Shown in pieces: positions 14,995-26,661 of a stretch of DNA of 64,000 bases (its first letter is position 1; each line of letters begins with the position of its first letter). Position numbers and translations under genes: made by a program. Under the pieces are notes generated by a model. It was given only the letters and a program-made list of their open reading frames with translations, was not told the DNA's origin and searched no databases. This DNA is from JAIBJN01 sp963784175 (GTDB lineage: Bacteria; Actinomycetota; Thermoleophilia; Gaiellales; Gaiellaceae): NCBI GenBank assembly GCA_963784175.1, contig CAWAQJ010000018.1, forward strand, positions 583,042 to 647,041, given 5' to 3'.

Positions 14995-16119
14995 TCAGCG
15001 GAACGCGGACCGGAGCTTGCCGAAGAGGCCGCCGTCCGACCCGTAGTTGCGGTCGTGCTCGCTCCGGGCGAATTCCTCGAGCAGCCGGCGCTGCTCGTCC
15101 GACAGGTGCCCCGGGACGGCGACGTTGACGAGCACCCGGTGGTCGCCGGACCCGCGGCCTTGCAGCACGGGCATTCCCTTGCCGCGCAAGACGCGAATCT
15201 CGCCCGGCTGCGTTCCGGCCTCGAACTCGAGCTCGACGTCGCCCTCGAGGGTCGCGACCTGGACGGTCGCGCCGAGAGCCGCCTGCGTCATCGTCAGGTC
15301 GACCGACGAGATGATGTCGTTGCCCTCCCGAACGAACCGCGGGTCGGGCCGAACGTGCACCATCACGTAGACGTCGCCGGCCCTGCCGCCGAGCGCGCCC
15401 GCGTGGCCTTCACCGCTGATCCGGATCCGCTGGCCGTCGTGGATCCCGCGCGGGATCTCGACCTCGAGCTCGCGCTCTGTCGTCGTGCGCCCGGTTCCGG
15501 AGCAGTCCTCGCACGGCGTCTCGACCGTCTGCCCGCTCCCCCCGCAGTGCGCGCAGGCCTGCGTGCGAACGACCTGGCCGAAGAGGGAGCTCGACACCGT
15601 CTGGATGCGCCCGAGCCCGTCGCAGGCCGAGCACTTCACAGGGGAGGTACCGGGCGCCGCACCGTTCCCTCCGCAGGTGGCACACGAGACGACGACCGGG
15701 AACGGGACCTTGCGCATCACACCCTCGGCGGCGTCGCTGAGGTCGATCTCGATCTCGGCGAGGACGTCGGCGCCGCGCGCCGACCGGCCCGCGCGTGCGC
15801 CCATGCCGCCGAACAGGTCGTCGCCGAAGAAGGCGGAGAAGATGTCCGCGAGGTTGCCGAAGTCGAAATCGGTCGGCCGGAACCCGCCCGTGCGCAACCC
15901 GTCGTGGCCGTACCGGTCGTAGAGCTCCCGCGTCTCGGGCTTCGACAGGACCTCATAGGCCTCCGCCGCCTCGCGGAACCGCTCGTGCGCCTCAGGGTGG
16001 TCGGAGACGTCCGGGTGCAGCTCGCGCGCCAGGCGGCGGAACGAGGACTTGATCGCGCGGTCGTCCGCGTCGCGGGAGAGCCCGAGGATCTCGTAGTAGT
16101 CGCGCCGCGTGGTCGCCAC
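14995..16119 (-). CDS. dnaJ: Chaperone DnaJ (Hsp40)
   Basis: Protein of 374 aa with the full type I architecture: the J domain (YYEILGLSRDADDRAIKSSF; the HPD motif is present in LHPDVSD), a Gly/Phe-rich linker, and four zinc-binding CxxCxG repeats (CATCGGNG, CSACDGLG, CAHCGGSG, CEDCSGTG). The C-terminal substrate domains follow. It is the co-chaperone of DnaK, but no dnaK or grpE is in the window. The start is GTG at 16119, with TACCCT 6 nt upstream. hrcA lies 43 nt upstream. No CIRCE repeat is seen in that gap. Confidence 0.94.
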   Translation of the reverse strand: MATTRRDYYEILGLSRDADDRAIKSSFRRLARELHPDVSDHPEAHERFREAAEAYEVLSKPETRELYDRYGHDGLRTGGFRPTDFDFGNLADIFSAFFGDDLFGGMGARAGRSARGADVLAEIEIDLSDAAEGVMRKVPFPVVVSCATCGGNGAAPGTSPVKCSACDGLGRIQTVSSSLFGQVVRTQACAHCGGSGQTVETPCEDCSGTGRTTTERELEVEIPRGIHDGQRIRISGEGHAGALGGRAGDVYVMVHVRPDPRFVREGNDIISSVDLTMTQAALGATVQVATLEGDVELEFEAGTQPGEIRVLRGKGMPVLQGRGSGDHRVLVNVAVPGHLSDEQRRLLEEFARSEHDRNYGSDGGLFGKLRSAFR

Positions 16120-16125
16120 GATCGT

Positions 16126-16131
16126 AGGGTA
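16126..16131 (-). promoter_or_regulatory. Possible -10 box at the dnaJ start
   Basis: TACCCT lies 6 nt before the dnaJ GTG. The spacing fits the other start-proximal -10 boxes, but the match is weaker. Confidence 0.3.
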
Positions 16132-16162
16132 CTCCCGCCCGGAGCCGGCACCCGGCGGGCGA

Positions 16163-17206
16163 TCAGCTCTCGTAGAGCTCCTCCACGAACCGGGAGAGCT
16201 CGTGCGCGGCCGAGCGGACGGCCCCGATCGCGGTCACGTAGTCCATGCGCATCGGGCCGAGGAGGCTGACCGTGCCGAGGTTGCGGTTCTGGAGGCCGTA
16301 GGGTGCCCCAACGAGCGCGACGCCGGCGAGATCCGGGTCCTCGAGATCGGGGCCGACACGGACGAACGGGCGCTTGGAGACGAGGCTCGCCCGCAGCAAG
16401 TCGAGCGCAGTGGCCCGGTGCTCGAGCATCTCGAGTAGGCGCCGGTACGTCGTCAGCTCGTCCGCTCTGAACTCGTCCAGCACGCCCGCGGTGCCGCCGA
16501 CGTAAAGCGTTTGCTCGTCGGCTTCCATCACGTCCGTGAAGGCCGGGCGCATGCGCTCGAGGAACCCGCGCTCGCGCTGCGAGAGCGCCGGGTCGTCGAA
16601 GCGGATGCGGAGCAACCGGGCCCCGAGCTGCAGCCCCGCGACGGTCTCGTTCAGGTACTGGCCCGCCCACTCGGCGAGACCAGGATCGACGGCCTCGTCG
16701 AAGGTGAGCACGCGCTTCGCGACCCCGCCCGTCGACGTGATGACGACAACCATGACGACGTGCGCTTGGAGGAGCAGCACCTCGACGTGGCGGACGATCG
16801 TCGTCTCCGGCGAGGGCGCCGAGACGAGGGCAAGGAGGTGCGTGAGGTCGGCCAGGGCCTCCGTCGTGGCGCGCAGCGCCAGGTCGACCTCGCTCTCGAC
16901 GACCGTGAGGTCCAGCTCGAGCAGGCTGGCGCGCGGGCCGGGCCGATCTAGAACGCGGTCGACGAAGAACCGGTAGCCGACCTCGGTCGGCACCCGCCCG
17001 GCCGACGTGTGCGGGTGCATCAGGAGGCCCTGCTCCTCGAGCACCGCGAGGTCGTTGCGCACCGTCGAGGCCGAGACGTCTAGCCCGGCGAGCTCGACGA
17101 GCGCCTTCGACCCGACCGGGGTGCCGGTCGAGACGTACGTCTCGACGACGCTGGCGAGGATCAGCTCCTGCCGCTCCGACAGGCGGAGTTCTTGAGAGTC
17201 CACCAT
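16163..17206 (-). CDS. hrcA: Heat-inducible transcription repressor HrcA
   Basis: Protein of 347 aa. The N-terminal winged helix contains LSERQELILASVVETYV and DVSASTVRNDLAVLEEQG, followed by LMHPHTSAGRVPTEVGYRFF, the HrcA hallmark. The C-terminal region is the GAF-like HrcA domain. HrcA represses groE/dnaK operons through CIRCE. Its ATG directly follows the hemW stop (TAG then ATG, no gap). I looked for CIRCE around hrcA and dnaJ and found none, so its targets are probably elsewhere. Confidence 0.93.
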   Translation of the reverse strand: MVDSQELRLSERQELILASVVETYVSTGTPVGSKALVELAGLDVSASTVRNDLAVLEEQGLLMHPHTSAGRVPTEVGYRFFVDRVLDRPGPRASLLELDLTVVESEVDLALRATTEALADLTHLLALVSAPSPETTIVRHVEVLLLQAHVVMVVVITSTGGVAKRVLTFDEAVDPGLAEWAGQYLNETVAGLQLGARLLRIRFDDPALSQRERGFLERMRPAFTDVMEADEQTLYVGGTAGVLDEFRADELTTYRRLLEMLEHRATALDLLRASLVSKRPFVRVGPDLEDPDLAGVALVGAPYGLQNRNLGTVSLLGPMRMDYVTAIGAVRSAAHELSRFVEELYES

Positions 17207-18321
17207 CTATTCAAATTGTACGTTTGCAGGGCTTTCGGCCATGAGCTCGGCGGTGACGCCGCCCCCGAGGAAGCGTCCTCGCGTCGTCAGCGCGAGCCCG
17301 CCACCACGCCGCTCGGCCAGGCCGAGCCGCTCCATGCGGTCTAGCGCCACGGGGTCGAGCGCGTCGGCAACGTCGGCGAACGGCACCGGCTCGTCGAGCC
17401 TCAGACCGAGCATCAGCCGTTCGCGGCTCACGACCTCCGACTCGAGCGGCTCCTCGTCCCTGGGCGGCCGTTCCCCGCGCGCGAGCGCCGCCACGTAGGC
17501 CGGAAGCACGGGCCGATTCCGCCAGCGCAGGCCGCCGACGGTCGACACCGCCCCGATCCCGAGGCCGAGGTAGTCCCTGCCGAGCCAGTAGCCGAGGTTG
17601 TGCCGCGCCTGCCGTCCGGGCCGGCAGAAGTTGGCCGTCTCGTACCAGCGGTAGCCGGCCGCGATCAGCTCGTCGACGACGAGCTCGAAGTAACCCTCCA
17701 TCGCCTCGGCCTGGCGCGCGAGCTCATCCCCGTGCGCGTAGGTGAAGCGGGTGCCGGGCTTCGCTTCGAGCTCGTAGCACGACAGGTGCTCCGGGCCGAG
17801 CGCGATCGCCTCTGCGAGATCTCGCTCGAGATCGGAGGGGCTCTGGCCGGGAACCCCGTACAGGAGATCGAGCGAGATGTTGTCAAATCCGGCATCACGA
17901 AGAAGGTAGAACGCGCGGCGGACGGCCTCCGGGTCGGCCCGTCGCTCGAGCACCTCGAGCAGGTGAGGCTGGAAGCTCTGGGCGCCGAGGGAGACGCGCG
18001 ACACGCCCCGGTCGCCCAGGAGCGCAGCGAGCTCGGGCGTCACGGTCTCGGGATTCGCCTCAACGGTGATCTCTCCGGCAGGCGGCAGGCTCTCCAGCAG
18101 GCGGGCCAGCGCACGCGGCTCCGTGTACGTCGGCGTTCCTCCCCCGAGGAAGACGGTCTCCAGCTCGTCGGCCAGCAGGTCGCGCTGCAGGTCGAGCTCG
18201 CCGAGCAGGGCGTCGACGTAGCCCTCGTGGCCGTCCCGTCGCCCGACGAGCGTGACGAAGTCGCAGTACCCGCAGCGGTGGGCGCAGAAGGGCACGTGCA
18301 CGTACAGGTGGCGGACGCCGC

Positions 18322-18325
<4 letters not shown>
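17207..18325 (-). CDS. hemW: HemW-like radical SAM protein (heme chaperone family)
   Basis: Protein of 372 aa. YVHVPFCAHRCGYCDF contains the radical-SAM CxxxCxxC. FLGGGTPTY, EANPET, RVSLGAQSF and LDLLYGVPGQ are HemW/HemN-family motifs. The fourth cysteine, which HemN has after CxxC and HemW lacks, is absent, favouring the heme-chaperone HemW over an oxygen-independent coproporphyrinogen oxidase. The start is GTG at 18325, overlapping the lepA stop as GTGA. The lepA-hemW-hrcA-dnaJ order is conserved in many Gram-positive bacteria. Confidence 0.9.
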
Positions 18326-20108
<1,783 letters not shown>

Positions 20109-20112
<4 letters not shown>

Positions 20113-21710
20113 TCCTCGCTCGTTGTAGCTGATCGCCGCCGCAGCGACAGAAGCGTCTGCAGCTCGCGGACGCGGATGAGAGCCGCCAGGCCGAGGTAGG
20201 CGCCGGTGCCCACCAGGAGGGCGGCCCCCACCGACACGATCTGGGCGCCGAGCGAGCGCCCGAGCAGCTCGTCGAGCCCGTACCAGACTGCGAGGGCGGC
20301 TCCCGCCGCTCCGGCCGCCGCCATGGTGATGCGCGCGTAGGAGGAGGCGAGCGCGCGGCCGTCTATTCGGCCGATGCGCCTCCGGAACATGACGAGGAGC
20401 GCCGCAGTCCCCGCGAGGTTGACGATCGAGGTCGCCAGCGGGATGCCCCAGATGCCGACGCGGTACAGCGCGGTGTTGAGGACGACGTTGAGCGCGAGGT
20501 TGCCGAGCGCGATCGCCGTCGGCACCCACGCCGACTGAAGGCTGAAGAACGCCCGGTTGAGCATCAGCATCGTGCCGTTGAACGTCAGCCCGACCGCGAA
20601 GGCCGCGAGGTTGGCGGCGACCACGCGCGTCTCGCCGGCGTCGAAGGCGCCCCGCTCGTAGAGAAGGCGGGTGATCGGAACGGCGAGCACCGCGCCGATG
20701 GCGCTCGCGGGCACGAGGAGAAACCCGATCTGGCGGAGGCCCAGCGACACCGTCTCGCGAAACCCGACGACGTCGTTGCGGGCGGCGAGGCGCGACAGCC
20801 GGGGGAACAGGACGGTGGCGACGGCCACCGAGAACATCCCCTGGGGGAGCATGTAGAGGCGAAACGCCGCGTCGATCGAGCTGGGACCAAGGTCCTTGTC
20901 GACGAAACGGGCGGCGAAGAACGTGTTGATCACGAGGTTGAAGTTGATGAGCCCGACGCTGAGCGTCACCGGCAGCATGAGCAGGAGCACGCGCTTGACC
21001 GCGGGGTCGCGTAGGTCGAGAACCGCGCGGATCCGGCCGTCGCGCCCGCGGAGCCACCACACCGGGGTGATCGCCTGGATGACCGTGCCGGCGAGGATGC
21101 CGCCCGCGTAGACGTAGAGCTGTGCCTCGACGCTGTCGTAGCGCGGGACGAAGACGACGAGCGAGACGATGATCGCCAGGTTCCACAGGACCGGCATGAG
21201 CGCCGGGACGACGAATTCCTCGTAGGAGTTGAGGACGCCGACAACGACCCCCGACACGCCCATGAACAGGACGACGGGGAACAGCACGCGGGCGAGGTCC
21301 GCGGCCAACTCGCCGTAGCCGAAGAGGCCCATGATCCAGGGCGCCAGCAGCATGAAGAGGCCGGTCACGACGCCAAGCACGAGGACGGAGAGCCACAGGA
21401 AGGTCGAGGCCAGCCGCCAGGCCCGCGCTCGCTCCCCCTTGTCGAGCAGCTCGCTGAACACCGGCACGAACGCGGCCCCAAGCGCCATGTCCGCTGCGAG
21501 CGCCCGGACGAGATTCGGTATCTGGAAGGCGACCGTGAAGGCGTTGATGGCGGCCCCCTCGACGCCGAAGTACTTCCGAACGATGATCTCCCGGACCAGC
21601 CCGAGGACACGGGAGAGACCGGTCGCCGCGGCGAAGATCGCTGTCGACCAGGCGAGGCGGCGGGGCCGCCTGGTGGAGTTGGCCGGGTCGGCCTCCGCCT
21701 CGATCGTCAC
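20109..21710 (-). CDS. murJ: Lipid II flippase MurJ (MviN family)
   Basis: About 533 aa from GTG 21710, with roughly 14 hydrophobic helices. Family motifs include TGLSRVLGLVREIIVRKYFG at the N-terminus (20 residues), AFQIPNLVRALAADMALGAA, and FNLVINTFFAARF in the middle. MurJ moves lipid II across the membrane for peptidoglycan synthesis. The start was placed at GTG 21710 because TATCCT lies 7 nt upstream and because the intergenic DNA to divergent rpsT would otherwise vanish; a start at 21779 is possible. It heads the lepA-hemW-hrcA series. Confidence 0.9.
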
Positions 21711-21717
21711 CGGATCG

Positions 21718-21723
21718 AGGATA
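21718..21723 (-). promoter_or_regulatory. -10 box placing the murJ transcript start at the GTG
   Basis: TATCCT lies 7 nt before GTG 21710 on the minus strand, within the 77-nt divergent gap to rpsT. Confidence 0.4.
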
Positions 21724-21751
21724 GGCGAGCGGCCGGAAGGGCGGCTGCTGC

Positions 21752-21757
21752 TACGAT
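21752..21757 (+). promoter_or_regulatory. Probable -10 box for rpsT
   Basis: TACGAT lies 30 nt upstream of the rpsT ATG. A short leader containing a GGCCCGTAGGGGCC-type inverted repeat would follow. The -35 region is poor. Confidence 0.35.
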
Positions 21758-21787
21758 CTGCGCGGCCCGTAGGGGCCATTTCTCCGT

Positions 21788-22048
21788 ATGCCGAACATCA
21801 AGCAACAGAAGCGCCGAGTCTCGATCGCCGCCCGCCAGCGATTCGAGAACCTGCACTACCGCTCGACCGCCAAGACGCTCTACAAGCGGCTCGAGACGGC
21901 GATCGCCGACGGCGACAAGGACGGCGCGGCGAACGCGCATCGCGACCTCGTCCGCTGCCTCGACAGGGCCGCCGCCACGCGTGCGATGCACCCGAACCGA
22001 GCGGCTCGCAAGAAGTCTCAGGCCGCCCGGCTCGTCGCCGGCGCCTAG
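21788..22048 (+). CDS. rpsT: 30S ribosomal protein S20
   Basis: Protein of 86 aa, typical size. The basic N-terminus MPNIKQQKRRV and the long helical hairpin with KTLYKRLETAI and the MHPNRAARKKSQAARLV end (canonical IHKNxAARKKSRL) identify S20, which binds 16S rRNA h9/h44. It stands alone on the plus strand, divergent from murJ. Its TAG stop overlaps the holA stop by 4 nt in convergent orientation, so no separate terminator space exists. Confidence 0.95.
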   Translation: MPNIKQQKRRVSIAARQRFENLHYRSTAKTLYKRLETAIADGDKDGAANAHRDLVRCLDRAAATRAMHPNRAARKKSQAARLVAGA

Positions 22049-23025
22049 CTCCGCGCGACCGCAGTCTCAGGCCGGGCCACGAGCTCGACGAGCGCGCGTT
22101 CCAGCTCGAGCTCTCCGGTCAGCCTGCTCGACCCCTTGAGCGCCGCGTCGAGCGCCGCCAGCCTGACGACGGCGTCGTCCAGCTCGTCGCGCGAGTAGTT
22201 GTCCGCATGGCCGAGCGCCTTGCGGACGCGGAACTCGTGCTTGCGAATGCGCTTCGCGATGTCCTTCGCGCCGAGCCCTTCCCCGGCAAGCGCCTGCACC
22301 TGGCGGACCAGGCCGACCTGCGAGGCCAGGCGCATGGCGATCACGAACGGCTCCTCGCCGTGCTCGAGGTCCGCCTGGCACGCGGCGAGCGTGCCGGCCA
22401 TGTCCCGCGCCCCCCAGGCGTCCATGATCGCCCAGGCGGATGCGTCGTTCGAGGGCGCGGCAAGCAGCTCGACCTCCCGACGGCCGATCGGCTCCCCACC
22501 GGCCCAGGCGGCGAGCTTCTCGGCCTCTGTGCTCAGCGCCGTCGCGTCCTCCCCGACGATGTCGACGAGCGCACGCGCGGCATCGCCATCTGCCTTGATG
22601 CCGAGGCGCTCGAACTGGGCCCTGACCCAGGAGGGCAGGTCGCGCGGCCTGGGAACCTCGTACGTGAGGACCTCGCCCGCCTTCTTGCAGAGCGCGGGAA
22701 GGGACGAGCCCTTGAGCTCGCCGCCCGCGACGAGCACCAGCACCGCGCCCACGACAGGATCGCGGACGTAGGCGGCGACGGCCTCCTCGTCGTCCTTCTT
22801 CCAGCTCTCGACGCCCTCCACGAGCACGAGCCGGCCACCCGCTCCGGAGAAGAGGCCGAGCGAGTTGCAGGCCGCGACCGCCTCCTCCCCGCTCACCGCG
22901 TCGGCCGCAAGCGTCTCGACCGACTCCGGCCCGAAGCGGGCGCGGAGGCGCTCGAGCGCGCGTCGAATCTTCGGACGGTCTCCGCCGGTGAGGAGATAGA
23001 TGGGACGGAGCTCGCCCTCGGCCAC
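22045..23025 (-). CDS. holA: DNA polymerase III delta subunit
   Basis: About 326 aa. The N-terminus PIYLLTGGDRPKIRRALE and the AAA+-like core are typical of HolA, as are the DPVVGAVLVLVAGG strand and the C-terminal helical collar domain with a VRKALGHADNYSRDELDDAV stretch (20 residues). It opens and loads the beta clamp in the clamp-loader complex. GTG at 23025 is preferred; TTG at 23034 in the same frame is an alternative. It follows comEC by about 15 nt; comEA-comEC-holA-rpsT clustering is widespread. Confidence 0.9.
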   Translation of the reverse strand: MAEGELRPIYLLTGGDRPKIRRALERLRARFGPESVETLAADAVSGEEAVAACNSLGLFSGAGGRLVLVEGVESWKKDDEEAVAAYVRDPVVGAVLVLVAGGELKGSSLPALCKKAGEVLTYEVPRPRDLPSWVRAQFERLGIKADGDAARALVDIVGEDATALSTEAEKLAAWAGGEPIGRREVELLAAPSNDASAWAIMDAWGARDMAGTLAACQADLEHGEEPFVIAMRLASQVGLVRQVQALAGEGLGAKDIAKRIRKHEFRVRKALGHADNYSRDELDDAVVRLAALDAALKGSSRLTGELELERALVELVARPETAVARS

Positions 23026-23040
23026 TGCGGCCAAGCATAG

Positions 23041-25326
23041 TCAGTGCTCCCGGGAGACCGAGATGCGCCGCCCGTCGGTCTCGATCGTGATGCGGCCGTC
23101 GAGATCCGTGCGATAGACGTCGAGACCCGCGAAGCCCGTGAGGGCGGCCATCGTGGACGGCGTCGGGTGACCGTAGTCGTTGTCCCGTCCGACCGAGACG
23201 ACCGCGATCTGCGGGTCGACGAGCTCGAGCAACGCAGGAAGCGAAGCGTCCGCGGAGCCGTGGTGGGCGACCTTGAGGATCTCCACGGGCGGCGGGCGAA
23301 TGGGCACCGTGACGTTGCCCTCGGCGTCCGCGGTCAGGAGCGCGTCGACCTGTCCATAGCGCGCGAGCAGGACGACCGCGTGGTTGTTCGGATCGTCGCC
23401 CGGAGGGCCCGGGCCGTCCGGCCAGAGCACCTCCAGACGTAGCGCCCCCACCCGCAGTCGCTGGCCCGCGCGGGCGGCGACGACGGACACGTCGCGCGCC
23501 CGGGCGGCCGCTGCGGCGGCATCGTGGTCCGCGCTCTCGGCCGGGAGACGTGGGTCGAGCACAGCGCCCACATCGAGCTCCTCGAGCACGTCGGCGGCGC
23601 CGCCGATGTGGTCGCGCTGAGGATGGGTGAGGACGAGCGCTGCAAGGCGTTCGACGCCGAGTCTTTCGAGCTGGCCGGCGACGTCCGCCTCCGGCGGGCC
23701 CTGGTCGACGAGGACGGCGCCCTCCGGGACCTGCAGCAGGATCGCGTCGCCCTGGCCGACGTCGAGCACGGTGATCCGCAGTCCGTTCGGGAGCGGCGGG
23801 GCGTTCCCCGGCGCACTCGTCCAGGCGACGGCGAGGGCGACCATGACGGCGGCGCAGGCGGCTGCGGCCCAGGCCCAGCGGCGACGTGTCCGGACGAGCA
23901 TGACGAGCAGGCCCGTCGCGCCGAGGAGGCCGAGAAGCGCGCGACCCGACTCGACCTGGGCATACGGCAGCCCGCCGACGAGGCGCGCGCACGCTGCGAG
24001 GTACGCGGCCAGCCAGCTGTCGATCCAGGCGAGGGCGCCTGCGGCCTCGGGCAGGGCGGGATGGAGAGCCGCGGCGGCGAGCGCAAGGCCGAGGAGCGGT
24101 GCGACAATTGGCGCCGCCAGGGCGTTGGCGACGAGCGAGTAGACGGGGATCGCCCCGAAGTGCAGCCAGAGGATGGGAGCGGTCGCGGCGCCACATGCGG
24201 CGGAGAGGGAGAGGACGCCGGCGAGCTTCGCCGGGAGCGGGTAGCCCTCGAGCCTCGCCTCGATTCGGGGAACGAGCACGAAGATGGCGGCGACGGCCGC
24301 GAACGAGAGCTGGAACCCGGGCTCGAGCAGGCTGTACGGGTTCCACGCGAGCAGCACGGCCGCGCCGACAAGCAGGAAGTACCAGCGGTCGCGCGGGCGC
24401 GAGGCGAGCCAGGCGAGCGAGGCAAGGCCGCCGGCGACCCCCGCACGCACGACGGAGGGCTGCCAGCCCACCGCGAGGACGTAGGCGAAGACCGCGGCCA
24501 GGGCCCCGACCTCCCCGATCCAGCGCGGGAACCCCAGGGTCCACGCTAGAAGGATCATCCCGGCGACGACGTAGGCGACGTTCTGGCCCGAGACGGCGAG
24601 CAGGTGGTAGAGGCCCGACGCCCTGAAGCTGTCTCGCAGCTCCTGGTCGAGCCCCTCGTCCTCGCCCAGGACGACCCCTGCAAGGACCGCCCTGCGCTCT
24701 CCGGGCGGGACCGCCTCCAACGAGCGCGCAACACCTCGGCGCAGCCCATCCGCGACGGCACCCAGGCCACCGCGGTGGCCGACCACGCGGAAGCTCCCTC
24801 CCCGCAGCAGGACGTGAATGCCCTGCCGACGCAGGTAGGCCGCCTCGTCGAAGCCACCCTCGGTCTCGGGGCCTCGCGGGCGCCCAACCGTGACGACGAC
24901 CTCCAGCTGCGCTCCCTGAGGGGGCGCCCGCTCCGGCGGCAGGTCGAGACGGGCACGCTCGTGGAGCTCGACGCGACCGAAACGCAAGACGCGAACGGGA
25001 ACGCGGACCGCGAACTCGCTCCGGCGCGCCGGTCCCGTCACCTCCACACGCGCGAGCGCAGCTTGCCCGATCTCCTCCTCGAGCACGCTCGCGTCGAGGG
25101 TCGCCAGCCGCACGCTGCCCCACCAGAGCCCGGCGAGGACAAGGGCGACGACGAACAGGACGGTTCGTGCCGGCGCGATGCAGACGGCGACCAGCGCGGC
25201 CCCGGCGGCGGCGAGCGCGAGCCCGGCGTGGGCCTCGCGGCCGAGGAGGGCAAGCGCGAGGCCCGCGCAGAGCGCGGCGGCGAGAAGGTGCGCCGCCGGC
25301 ACCCGCCTGAGGAGATCGACGGCCAC
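23041..25326 (-). CDS. comEC: ComEC/Rec2-family DNA-uptake channel
   Basis: Protein of 761 aa. N-terminal membrane helices and an OB-like region are followed by the ComEC competence domain with FRASGLYHLLAVSGQNVAY, then about ten helices. The C-terminal metallo-beta-lactamase-like domain has VLDVGQGDAILL, LTHPQRDHIGG and VAHHGSADA. It forms the inner-membrane channel for single-stranded DNA in transformation. GTG at 25326, 7 nt after the comEA stop, was chosen because upstream codons overlap comEA in a different frame. No comFA, pilus or comGA genes are in view. Confidence 0.9.
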   Translation of the reverse strand: MAVDLLRRVPAAHLLAAALCAGLALALLGREAHAGLALAAAGAALVAVCIAPARTVLFVVALVLAGLWWGSVRLATLDASVLEEEIGQAALARVEVTGPARRSEFAVRVPVRVLRFGRVELHERARLDLPPERAPPQGAQLEVVVTVGRPRGPETEGGFDEAAYLRRQGIHVLLRGGSFRVVGHRGGLGAVADGLRRGVARSLEAVPPGERRAVLAGVVLGEDEGLDQELRDSFRASGLYHLLAVSGQNVAYVVAGMILLAWTLGFPRWIGEVGALAAVFAYVLAVGWQPSVVRAGVAGGLASLAWLASRPRDRWYFLLVGAAVLLAWNPYSLLEPGFQLSFAAVAAIFVLVPRIEARLEGYPLPAKLAGVLSLSAACGAATAPILWLHFGAIPVYSLVANALAAPIVAPLLGLALAAAALHPALPEAAGALAWIDSWLAAYLAACARLVGGLPYAQVESGRALLGLLGATGLLVMLVRTRRRWAWAAAACAAVMVALAVAWTSAPGNAPPLPNGLRITVLDVGQGDAILLQVPEGAVLVDQGPPEADVAGQLERLGVERLAALVLTHPQRDHIGGAADVLEELDVGAVLDPRLPAESADHDAAAAAARARDVSVVAARAGQRLRVGALRLEVLWPDGPGPPGDDPNNHAVVLLARYGQVDALLTADAEGNVTVPIRPPPVEILKVAHHGSADASLPALLELVDPQIAVVSVGRDNDYGHPTPSTMAALTGFAGLDVYRTDLDGRITIETDGRRISVSREH

Positions 25327-25333
25327 GGCTCGG

Positions 25334-25924
25334 TCACAGCCCCACGAGCGGCCTGAGCTGCTCGAGCCGGGCCGGGCCGATGCCCGGAACCGCGTCGAGC
25401 TCCTCGATGGAGCCGAACCCGCCGTTCGCCGTCCGGAAGTCGATGATCTGCTGCGCCGTGACCGGCCCAATTCCGGGAAGCGCGTCCAGCTGCTCGAGCG
25501 TCGCGGCGTTGAGGCTCACCTTCGTGCCCGGTGCAGGGGCTGCTCCGCCCTCACCGGTGCCGGCACCCCCTCCCGGGGCTCCACGAAGCGGAACGAGCAC
25601 CTGCTGGCCGTCCGCAACCGGAGCGGCCAGGTTGACGAGCTCGAGCGCCGCCTTCGGCTTCGCCCCGCCGGCCTCCGCGATCGCGTCGTCGATACGGCTG
25701 CCGTCGGCCAACTCGTAGAGACCTGGACGGTTGACGGCGCCCGCCACGTGCACGACCAGCTTGCGGGGCGGCGACTCCTCGACATCCAGCGCGACGGACG
25801 CAACGCTCGGAGCAGGCCGGGCCTCGCCCCCGCTCAGGGCAACGCGGCCGGCGACGGTCAGGAGGACGAGAAGCGCGACCGCGTAGGCGAGCGCACGCGC
25901 CCGGGAGATCGTCGGCATCTGCAT
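25334..25924 (-). CDS. comEA: ComEA-family DNA-binding competence protein
   Basis: Protein of 196 aa. One N-terminal membrane helix is followed by a SLBB domain (VHVAGAVNRPGLYELADGS, then IAEAGGAKPKA), a Gly/Pro/Ala linker and a C-terminal double helix-hairpin-helix: VSLNAATLEQLDALPGIGPV and ELDAVPGIGPARLEQLRPLV. ComEA binds incoming DNA outside the membrane and passes it to ComEC. ATG at 25924 is 4 nt after the preceding gene; ATG 25918 is also possible. Confidence 0.92.
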   Translation of the reverse strand: MQMPTISRARALAYAVALLVLLTVAGRVALSGGEARPAPSVASVALDVEESPPRKLVVHVAGAVNRPGLYELADGSRIDDAIAEAGGAKPKAALELVNLAAPVADGQQVLVPLRGAPGGGAGTGEGGAAPAPGTKVSLNAATLEQLDALPGIGPVTAQQIIDFRTANGGFGSIEELDAVPGIGPARLEQLRPLVGL

Positions 25925-25928
25925 CGCG

Positions 25929-26564
25929 CTAGCCGGGCGGCGCCGTGTAGCCGACAACGAGCCGGGGCCGCAGCGCGACGTGCGGTGAGCTCGCGGAGGG
26001 CCCGTACGGCCCGCTCGAGCCGAACGCCTCGTCGCCGTCCTGCAGCTTCAGGAGCAGCCCGTTGTTCGGCGACGTCCCGCGATGCCAGGCACGGACGAGG
26101 GGCGTGACGTCCCAGGTGAGCCACTGCGGCGTGCGCGCCGCGAGTACGACCGCCGTCGCCGCGACACGCTCGTCGACGTCCGGCTCGCGCTCGCGCGTCC
26201 AGCTCGGCGAGAGGATGCGGTGGGCGTCGACGACGTAGCCGACCGCGCACGGCACCGCTGCCAGGCGCGGCGCGACGCAGGTCCCGTCGTGGTAGATCGA
26301 GACCTCCGCGGAGGAGATCGCAGCACCCGCCGGCACCTGGACGAGCGGGAACCGGAGGGCGGCACGCCACACCTTGTCGTCGACGCCGCCGATAGGAAGG
26401 CGCGCGCCGTCGTCCCGGTAGCAGCGCGACTCCCAGTCGTAGCTCCAGTCGCACCAGTACGGGAGGCCGATGTCCGCTTCCGTCGGGATCGACACGACCG
26501 CGGCACGCGCAGAGTCGCCCACCGAGAGGGCCACGATGACAACCGCCAGGAGTAGGGCTCGCAT
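25929..26564 (-). CDS. Secreted DNRLRE/carbohydrate-binding-like domain protein
   Basis: Protein of 211 aa with an N-terminal signal peptide (MRALLLAVVIVALSVGDSARA). The mature part looks like the beta-sandwich 'DNRLRE' domain found in actinobacterial secreted proteins: ALRFPLVQVPAGAAISSAEV, then LTWDVTPLVRAWHRG and a final LRPRLVVGY strand. Four cysteines (WCD, RCY, TCV, PCA) could form disulphides outside the cell. Ligand unknown. It precedes comEA with a 4-nt gap, perhaps a chance operon. An 135-nt divergent gap separates it from padR. Confidence 0.65.
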   Translation of the reverse strand: MRALLLAVVIVALSVGDSARAAVVSIPTEADIGLPYWCDWSYDWESRCYRDDGARLPIGGVDDKVWRAALRFPLVQVPAGAAISSAEVSIYHDGTCVAPRLAAVPCAVGYVVDAHRILSPSWTREREPDVDERVAATAVVLAARTPQWLTWDVTPLVRAWHRGTSPNNGLLLKLQDGDEAFGSSGPYGPSASSPHVALRPRLVVGYTAPPG

Positions 26565-26661
26565 GCCTTCGATGGTCGCGTGGAAAAGCGCGCGCGTGGC
26601 GCGCGGACCGTGTCGAAAGTGCGCCGGTTAGCGGACGATCGGCGTCGGGACGGAAAAACGC

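Noticed and set aside
16120..17240. CIRCE operator near hrcA/dnaJ
   Set aside because: No TTAGCACTC-N9-GAGTGCTAA-like repeat found. The CACTC/GAGTG repeat at 63616-63631 has a 6-nt spacer and the wrong flanks.
22067..25123. 1018-codon minus-strand frame over comEC and holA
   Set aside because: Out-of-frame, Arg/Gly/Pro-rich and crosses a gene boundary; both real genes are unmistakable in other frames.
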